This document shows, piece after piece, positions 57,640-64,000 of a DNA stretch of 64,000 nt; within the stretch, counting starts at the first letter, position 1; each line of letters begins with the position of its first letter. The notes beneath the pieces are model-generated. The model had not been told where the DNA came from, did not search any database, and was given only the letters and a program-made list of their open reading frames with translations. This stretch comes from an uncultured Eubacteriales bacterium. GTDB lineage: Bacteria > Bacillota > Clostridia > Monoglobales > Monoglobaceae. The position numbers were made by a program, and so were the translations under genes. The stretch covers positions 1-64,000 of the forward strand of contig URAN01000011.1 of assembly GCA_900545865.1 (NCBI GenBank), written 5' to 3'.

Positions 57640-58134
57640 ATGAACACAACATCAAAAATAAATTCAAACACACAGGTTTTATCGGTTTTGGTCGAAAACC
57701 ATGTCGGAGTGCTCAACCGCGTTTCCGGTCTGTTTTCGCGCAGAATGTATAATATAGAAAGTCTCTCGGTCGGTGTGACCGAGGATCCGACTGTATCGAG
57801 AATGACAATCGTTACATCTGCCGACGGCGACACACTCAAACAGATTATGAACCAGGTTCTAAAGCTTGTTGACGTTAAAGAGATAACCATATTGTCATCG
57901 GATAATGCGGTGCTCAGAGAACACGTTTTGATAAAAGTAAGCGCGGCGGATGTTGCGGGCGTAATGCAGATTTGCAACGTTTTTCGTGCGAATATCGTTG
58001 ATATATCGCCCGATTTTATGACCGCTGAGATGACGGGCGCACCGAATAAGATAAACGCGTTTATCGCGCTTATGGAACAGTTCGATGTAAAAGATTTGGT
58101 TCGGACGGGAATGACCGGTCTGATTAGAGGATAA
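57640..58134 (+). CDS. ilvN: Acetolactate synthase, small (regulatory) subunit
   Basis: Regulatory subunit giving the large subunit full activity and feedback inhibition by valine. An N-terminal ACT domain (about 10-82: VLVENHVGVLNRVSGLFSRR, YNIESLSVG) is followed by a C-terminal ALS_ss_C domain (about 90-160), for a typical 164 residues. AAAGGAGG precedes the ATG. ilvC follows after 53 bases. Confidence 0.95.
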   Translation: MNTTSKINSNTQVLSVLVENHVGVLNRVSGLFSRRMYNIESLSVGVTEDPTVSRMTIVTSADGDTLKQIMNQVLKLVDVKEITILSSDNAVLREHVLIKVSAADVAGVMQICNVFRANIVDISPDFMTAEMTGAPNKINAFIALMEQFDVKDLVRTGMTGLIRG

Positions 58135-58184
58135 CACAAGAAAAAATAAAAATTTATATATAATCATTTTAAATGGAGGAATAA

Positions 58185-59183
<999 letters not shown>

Positions 59184-59202
59184 TAACTCTTTTAAATCTA
59201 AG

Positions 59203-59225
59203 AGGGCAGGGCAAAGCCCTGCCCT
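59203..59225 (+). terminator. GC-rich hairpin between ilvC and ilvD
   Basis: Perfect 10-bp stem AGGGCAGGGC with GCCCTGCCCT and a 3-base loop, followed by TT only. It is probably a partial terminator or processing site that lowers expression of the distal genes, since no promoter was seen before ilvD. Confidence 0.5.
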
Positions 59226-59286
59226 TTGTCACAATCGTAACCTTATTATCGGATTACGGTTAAACAAAAAGAAAGGCGGAAATTTA

Positions 59287-60948
59287 ATGAACAGTGACAA
59301 TATAAAATCGAGCATCGACAGAACGCCGCATCGCTCGCTTTTAAAGGCTCTCGGAATGACGGATGAAGAAATTCGCCGCCCGATTATCGGCGTGGTAAAT
59401 TCGCAAAACGAGATTGTTCCGGGGCATATGCACCTCGATAATATAGCCAAAGCGGCAAAAGACGGTATCAGGATTGCCGGCGGTACACCGGTTGAAGTTC
59501 CTGCGATTGCGGTCTGTGACGGTATTGCAATGGGTCATGAGGGAATGAAATATTCACTTGTTTCGCGTGAGATAATCGCGGATTCGGTTGAGATTATGGC
59601 AAAAGCGCATCAGTTTGACGCTCTTGTGCTTATACCGAACTGTGACAAGGTTGTCCCCGGTATGGTAATGGCGGCGGCAAGGCTAAATATCCCGTCAATC
59701 ATTATAAGCGGAGGTCCAATGCTTTCGGTAAAGTTCAAGGGTTGTTACCGTGATTTTAACACGGGCATGGAGGCTGTCGGCGCTCTTAAAGCCGGAAAGA
59801 TAGACGAAACCGAGCTGCACGAACTTGAAGACGCGGCTTGTCCGACCTGCGGCTCATGTTCGGGTATGTTCACGGCGAACTCGATGAACTGTCTGTGTGA
59901 GGTTCTGGGTATTGCTCTGCCGGGAAACGGCACAATCCCGGCGGCGTATTCCGAGAGAATACGCCTTGCAAAACAGGCAGGTATGAAGATAATGGAGCTT
60001 TTGGAGAAAGATATAAGACCGCGTGACATTCTGACGCCCGATGCGATATATAACGCATTGCGTGCGGATATGGCTCTCGGATGTTCGACAAACTCGATGC
60101 TACATCTTCCGGCGATTGCGCATGAGGCAGGTGCGGAATTTACTCTCGATTATGCAAACGAAATCAGCGCAAACACCCCGAATCTTTGTCATCTTGCGCC
60201 TGCGGGCGGACACCACGTTCAGGATTTGTATGCTGCCGGCGGAATAACCGCCCTGATGAACGAGCTTGACAAAAAAGGCTTGATAAAGAAAGATACGATA
60301 ACCGTTACCGGAAAGACCCAGGGCGAGAATATCGAGGGACATCCCGTTTTGGATTACGAAGTAATCCGCCCGATTGACGACCCGTATTCGCCGACAGGCG
60401 GAATCGCGGTTCTCAAAGGAAACCTTGCGCCCGATGTGTCGGTTGTAAAGAGAAGTGCGGTCGCACAGGAAATGCTGGTTCACGAAGGCCCGGCAAAGGT
60501 TTATGACAGCGAGGAAGAAGCAATATCGGCGATATATGCCGGAAATATTGTCTCGGGTGATGTTGTCGTTATCCGCTATGAAGGGCCGAAAGGCGGGCCG
60601 GGTATGCGCGAGATGCTTTCGCCGACCTCGGCAATATGCGGAATGGGTCTTGACAGGGAAGTCGCACTCATCACGGACGGCCGTTTCAGCGGCGCAACGC
60701 GCGGTGCGGCAATCGGTCACGTTTCGCCCGAGGCGGCAGAGGGCGGCACAATCGGCTTGGTTAAAGACGGCGATATTATTTCGATAGATATTCCGAACGG
60801 AAAGCTCGAACTTAAAGTATCGGACGAGGAACTTGCAAAGCGCAGAGAGGGATTTGTTCCCAAAGAACCGAACATAAAAGACGGCGTGCTTAAAAAGTAT
60901 TCACGCCTGGTTACTTCGGCATCGACAGGTGCGGTTTTAAATGCGTAA
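59287..60948 (+). CDS. ilvD: Dihydroxy-acid dehydratase
   Basis: Dehydrates dihydroxy acids to the keto acids of valine and isoleucine, using an Fe-S cluster. The start at 59287 gives 553 residues and has AAAGGCGGA upstream; a longer in-frame reading overlaps ilvC and is rejected. Motifs: [12 protein letters not shown] (about 35-46, as in the E. coli-type enzyme rather than the PCN type), [10 protein letters not shown], and [19 protein letters not shown] (about 180-200). The cluster is therefore probably the oxygen-sensitive [4Fe-4S] kind. leuC starts 23 bases downstream. Confidence 0.96.
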   Translation: MNSDNIKSSIDRTPHRSLLKALGMTDEEIRRPIIGVVNSQNEIVPGHMHLDNIAKAAKDGIRIAGGTPVEVPAIAVCDGIAMGHEGMKYSLVSREIIADSVEIMAKAHQFDALVLIPNCDKVVPGMVMAAARLNIPSIIISGGPMLSVKFKGCYRDFNTGMEAVGALKAGKIDETELHELEDAACPTCGSCSGMFTANSMNCLCEVLGIALPGNGTIPAAYSERIRLAKQAGMKIMELLEKDIRPRDILTPDAIYNALRADMALGCSTNSMLHLPAIAHEAGAEFTLDYANEISANTPNLCHLAPAGGHHVQDLYAAGGITALMNELDKKGLIKKDTITVTGKTQGENIEGHPVLDYEVIRPIDDPYSPTGGIAVLKGNLAPDVSVVKRSAVAQEMLVHEGPAKVYDSEEEAISAIYAGNIVSGDVVVIRYEGPKGGPGMREMLSPTSAICGMGLDREVALITDGRFSGATRGAAIGHVSPEAAEGGTIGLVKDGDIISIDIPNGKLELKVSDEELAKRREGFVPKEPNIKDGVLKKYSRLVTSASTGAVLNA

Positions 60949-60971
60949 ATTGATATAAAGGAGCAATATAT

Positions 60972-62231
60972 ATGGGAATGACAATGACGCAGAAGATATT
61001 GGCGGCGCACGCAGGGCTTGACAGCGTAAGAGCGGGGCAGCTTATCCGTGCAAAGCTCGATATGGTTCTGGGAAACGATGTTACCACCCCGGTTGCGATA
61101 AACGAATTTGAGCAAAACGGGTTCAAAAATGTTTTTGATAAGGATAAAATTTCGATTGTCCTTGACCACTTTACGCCGAACAAGGATATAAAGTCGGCGG
61201 AGCATTGTAAGCAATGCCGCGAGTTTGCGAACGTGATGGACGTTACAAACTTTTATGATGTCGGCGAAATGGGCGTTGAACACGCCTTGCTGCCCGAAAA
61301 GGGGCTTGTTGCTCCGGGCGAGGCAATAATCGGTGCGGATTCGCACACCTGTACCTATGGCGCGGTCGGCGCATTTTCAACAGGCGTGGGAAGCACGGAT
61401 ATGGCGGCAGGAATGGCATCGGGCGAGGCTTGGTTTAAAGTTCCGTCCGCGATAAAATTCAACCTTATCGGAAAGCCCTCAAAATGGGTTTGCGGCAAGG
61501 ATATAATATTGCATATAATCGGAATGATAGGCGTTGACGGCGCGCTCTATAAATCAATGGAATTTTCGGGCGAGGGTCTTAAATACCTGTCGATGGACGA
61601 CCGTCTTTGTATGGCGAATATGGCGATTGAAGCAGGCGGCAAGAACGGTATATTTGAGGTTGACGAGATAACCGAGGAATATTTAAAAGACAGAGTAAAC
61701 CGTCCGTACACGATCTATAAAGCCGATGATGACGCCGAATACGAAAAAGTATACGATATCGATTTGAGCAAGCTTAAAATGACGGTTGCATTTCCGCATC
61801 TGCCCGAGAACACAAGAACGATTGACGAGGTTGGCGAGGTTAAGATTGACCAGTGCGTTATCGGCTCTTGTACAAACGGCAGAATCGAGGATTTGAGAAA
61901 TGCCGCAAAGGTGTTTGAGGGCAAGCACGTTGCCAAAGGAATCAGAGCCTTGATTATTCCGGCAACTCAAAAGATATACGCACAGGCAATGCATGAGGGA
62001 TTGTTTGATATATTCTTAAATGCCGGATGTGTTATTTCAACCCCAACTTGCGGCCCGTGTCTCGGCGGTCATATGGGCATTTTGGCAAAGGGTGAAAGAG
62101 CAATTTCGACCTCGAACCGTAACTTTGTCGGAAGAATGGGACACCCCGAATCAGAGGTTTATCTGGCAAGCCCGGCGGTTGCCGCAGCATCGGCAATCAA
62201 GGGTTATATTGCATCACCGGAAGAAGTATAG
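60972..62231 (+). CDS. leuC: 3-isopropylmalate dehydratase, large subunit
   Basis: Interconverts 2- and 3-isopropylmalate in leucine synthesis; aconitase family with [4Fe-4S] cluster. The 419-residue length marks the short prokaryotic/archaeal LeuC type rather than the 466-residue enterobacterial one. Ligand motifs: [11 protein letters not shown] (about 116-126), GSCTNGR (about 296-302) and [10 protein letters not shown] (about 357-366). Homoaconitase activity cannot be excluded by sequence alone, but the neighbours decide for leucine. AAAGGAG precedes the ATG; leuD begins 12 bases later. Confidence 0.95.
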   Translation: MGMTMTQKILAAHAGLDSVRAGQLIRAKLDMVLGNDVTTPVAINEFEQNGFKNVFDKDKISIVLDHFTPNKDIKSAEHCKQCREFANVMDVTNFYDVGEMGVEHALLPEKGLVAPGEAIIGADSHTCTYGAVGAFSTGVGSTDMAAGMASGEAWFKVPSAIKFNLIGKPSKWVCGKDIILHIIGMIGVDGALYKSMEFSGEGLKYLSMDDRLCMANMAIEAGGKNGIFEVDEITEEYLKDRVNRPYTIYKADDDAEYEKVYDIDLSKLKMTVAFPHLPENTRTIDEVGEVKIDQCVIGSCTNGRIEDLRNAAKVFEGKHVAKGIRALIIPATQKIYAQAMHEGLFDIFLNAGCVISTPTCGPCLGGHMGILAKGERAISTSNRNFVGRMGHPESEVYLASPAVAAASAIKGYIASPEEV

Positions 62232-62243
62232 GAGGCAGAAGAT

Positions 62244-62726
62244 ATGAACGCAAAAGGCAGAGTACACAAATTCGGTGATAATGTCGATACGGACGTTATT
62301 ATACCGGCAAGATATTTGAATACGGCGGTCGCGTCCGAGCTTGCGGCGCACTGTATGGAGGACATAGACAAGAATTTTGTCAATAATGTCAAAGACGGAG
62401 ATATTATGGTCGCGCATAACAATTTCGGATGCGGCTCATCGCGCGAACATGCGCCTATCGCCATAAAGGCGGCAGGAGTATCGTGTGTAATCGCGGCAAC
62501 ATTCGCAAGAATTTTTTATCGCAATGCGATAAATATCGGGCTTCCTATTATGGAATGCCGCGAGGCATCCGAGAAAATCGACAACGGTGATGAAGTTGAG
62601 GTTGATTTCAACAGCGGCGTGATAAAGAATATTACAAAGGGCGAAAGTTATCAAGCAGAGCCGTTCCCCGATTTTATCAAAGAGATAATCGATAAGGGTG
62701 GCTTGCTCAATTCGCTTAAAGGATAA
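62244..62726 (+). CDS. leuD: 3-isopropylmalate dehydratase, small subunit
   Basis: Swivel-domain subunit (160 residues, short type) that pairs with the adjacent LeuC. Recognised by [17 protein letters not shown] (about 7-23) and the substrate loop [10 protein letters not shown] (about 60-69), followed by [20 protein letters not shown] lies just upstream of the start. It matches the short LeuC in type, as expected for co-evolved subunits. Confidence 0.96.
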   Translation: MNAKGRVHKFGDNVDTDVIIPARYLNTAVASELAAHCMEDIDKNFVNNVKDGDIMVAHNNFGCGSSREHAPIAIKAAGVSCVIAATFARIFYRNAINIGLPIMECREASEKIDNGDEVEVDFNSGVIKNITKGESYQAEPFPDFIKEIIDKGGLLNSLKG

Positions 62727-62752
62727 AACAATAATAGGATAAGGTGAGAAAG

Positions 62753-63826
62753 ATGGATATAAATTTAGCGGTGGTAAAAGGTGACGGCATAGGCCCCGAA
62801 ATCGTAACCGAGGCGGAAAAAGTTCTCGACAAAATCGGCGAAATGTTCGGTCATACATTTAACTATACCGATATTTTGGCGGGCGGCTGTGCCATTGATG
62901 CAACAGGCGTTCCCCTGCCCGAGGAATCGGTGAGGATTGCCAAAGAGTCGGATTCGGTTCTGCTCGGTGCGGTCGGTGGCCCGAAATGGGATACTCTGCC
63001 GGGTGATAAACGCCCCGAGAAAGCATTGCTCGGCTTGCGCAGCGAGCTTGGACTTTTCGCGAATATAAGACCAGCAAAGATGTATAAGGCACTTGCGGAC
63101 GCGTGTCCGTTAAAGCCCGAAATTTTGGAGAACGGTCTGGATTTGGTGATCGTAAGAGAGCTTACGGGTGGTTTGTATTTCGGCGAAAGAGGCAGACGTG
63201 ACAACGGCGAGGTCGCATATGACGAGCTTAAATATTCGCGTGCCGAGATAGAGCGTATCGGAAGGGTAGGCTTTGAGCTTGCGAAAAAGCGCAAAAGAAA
63301 AAAGGTTACATCTGTTGATAAGGCTAATGTCATCGAAACGTCAAGACTTTGGAGAGAGGTAATGCACGAGCTTTCGAAAGAATATCCCGAGGTTGAGTTT
63401 GAGGATATGCTTGTTGATAACTGTGCAATGCAGCTCGTGAGAAACCCGGGTCAGTTTGACGTAATTATAACCGAGAATATGTTCGGCGATATACTGTCCG
63501 ATGAGGCAAGTATGACAACGGGTTCAATCGGTATGTTGCCGTCATCGTCACTAGGCAGCACAAAACTCGGAATGTATGAGCCGATTCACGGCAGCGCGCC
63601 CGATATAGCGGGAAAGAACGTTGCCAATCCTATTGCAACGATTTTATCATGTGCGATGATGCTGCGTGATAGCTTTGATTTGCTCGATGAGGCGGAATGT
63701 ATAGAGAATGCCGTTGCCGAGGTTTTAAATTCGGGTTACAGAACGGCGGATATAATGTCTGACGGCGGTAAGCTGCTCGGAACGCGCGAAATGGGCGAGA
63801 AGATTGTTGAAACGTTAAAGAAATAA
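62753..63826 (+). CDS. leuB: 3-isopropylmalate dehydrogenase
   Basis: Oxidises and decarboxylates 3-isopropylmalate with NAD+. From 62753 it has 357 residues; AAGGTGAG lies just upstream and includes an in-frame GTG at 62744 that is the less likely start. Motifs: GDGIGPEIV (about 9-17), LGAVGGPKWD, ELTGGLYFGERG (arginine and tyrosine region), and the Mg/substrate segment ENMFGDILSDEASM (about 240-253). It is the last gene of the operon; leuA is not in the window. Confidence 0.96.
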   Translation: MDINLAVVKGDGIGPEIVTEAEKVLDKIGEMFGHTFNYTDILAGGCAIDATGVPLPEESVRIAKESDSVLLGAVGGPKWDTLPGDKRPEKALLGLRSELGLFANIRPAKMYKALADACPLKPEILENGLDLVIVRELTGGLYFGERGRRDNGEVAYDELKYSRAEIERIGRVGFELAKKRKRKKVTSVDKANVIETSRLWREVMHELSKEYPEVEFEDMLVDNCAMQLVRNPGQFDVIITENMFGDILSDEASMTTGSIGMLPSSSLGSTKLGMYEPIHGSAPDIAGKNVANPIATILSCAMMLRDSFDLLDEAECIENAVAEVLNSGYRTADIMSDGGKLLGTREMGEKIVETLKK

Positions 63827-63840
63827 GAAAATATGTATAA

Positions 63841-63879
63841 AAAAATCGGAGACGGTTTGTAACCGCCCCCGATTTTTTG
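63841..63879 (+). terminator. Terminator of the ilv-leu operon
   Basis: AAAATCGG pairs with CCGATTTT around an inner CGGTT-TGT-AACCG hairpin, ending in a T6 run. Confidence 0.85.
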
Positions 63880-63890
63880 TTGTTTAAAAC

Positions 63891-63981
63891 AGGGCATCCG
63901 CCCCGATCGGCGACAATATGTATATAGGCACGAAAGGGGAGAAGTGCCATAGCTAAATTAACCGATCGGGGCGGATGCCCT
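63891..63981. repeat. Inverted-repeat element at the window end
   Basis: Perfect 20-bp arms (AGGGCATCCGCCCCGATCGG at 63891-63910 and its reverse complement at 63962-63981) around a 51-base loop containing a small GGCAC/GTGCC stem (63927-63931, 63944-63948). It lies just past a terminator. No protein is encoded. It is unlike the GTAGGGGCG and ~180-bp families. Confidence 0.8.
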
Positions 63982-64000
63982 AAAAATGATTTCATTGCGT

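Noticed and set aside
60100..61346. Two overlapping minus-strand frames of about 210 codons across ilvD and leuC
   Set aside because: Both mirror certain genes and contain no recognised domain or upstream Shine-Dalgarno site.

Overview
The window looks like the chromosome of an anaerobic, spore-forming-lineage Clostridia member. Evidence: Shine-Dalgarno sites of the AGGAGG type throughout, secreted proteins with S-layer homology (SLH) domains, an oxygen-sensitive electron-bifurcating [FeFe] hydrogenase operon, a 2-hydroxyacyl-CoA-dehydratase-type activase, and AraC regulators beside sugar genes. The many very large secreted SLH and beta-sandwich proteins suggest a gut fibre-degrading relative of groups such as Monoglobus, but that placement is inference. 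No rRNA, tRNA, phage, CRISPR array or transposase gene was seen.

Layout. 73-21403: a co-directional plant-polysaccharide locus: CE7 acetyl esterase, GH127-type arabinofuranosidase, two SLH surface proteins, two secreted clan GH-A-like glycosidases (one with a CBM9-like tail), two giant secreted beta-sandwich proteins, and a sugar-binding lipoprotein without its permease genes. Three of the secreted proteins appear to share a C-terminal module. 21404-26662: a 1433-residue activase-type iron-sulfur ATPase on the minus strand, bracketed by two near-identical, strongly folded ~180-bp direct repeats. 26663-31365: galE, a FlaA1/PseB-like nucleotide-sugar dehydratase, an AraC regulator with a MATE exporter. 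31430-34635: AraC regulator divergent from fucU-fucI. 34815-37115: an unknown protein with a possible sporulation promoter, and a PurF-like protein whose glutaminase nucleophile Cys is replaced by Gly. 37189-40206: Na/Pi symporter and a DMT permease. 40560-44959: two Gfo/Idh/MocA dehydrogenases and two xylose-isomerase-like TIM barrels, probably one sugar or polyol oxidation pathway. 45500-50595: bifurcating hydrogenase operon (hndA, an HATPase, hndB, hndC, hndD) behind a long folded leader. 50671-55405: AlkD-like glycosylase, AraC regulator divergent from a GH2 beta-galactosidase. 55945-63826: ilvBN-ilvC-ilvD-leuCDB, branched-chain amino acid synthesis, behind an attenuator-like leader.

How it fits together. 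The cell binds and deacetylates arabinoxylan- or pectin-like polymers at its surface, imports and isomerises sugars (fucose, galactosides, keto-sugars), ferments them, and disposes of electrons from NADH plus ferredoxin as H2. Intergenic space is rich in short mobile-looking palindromic elements. One family (GTAGGGGCG arms) has at least five copies here, and two of them carry the core in opposite orientation relative to a shared flank. I assigned functions from motifs and overall similarity recalled from memory; no database search was possible.
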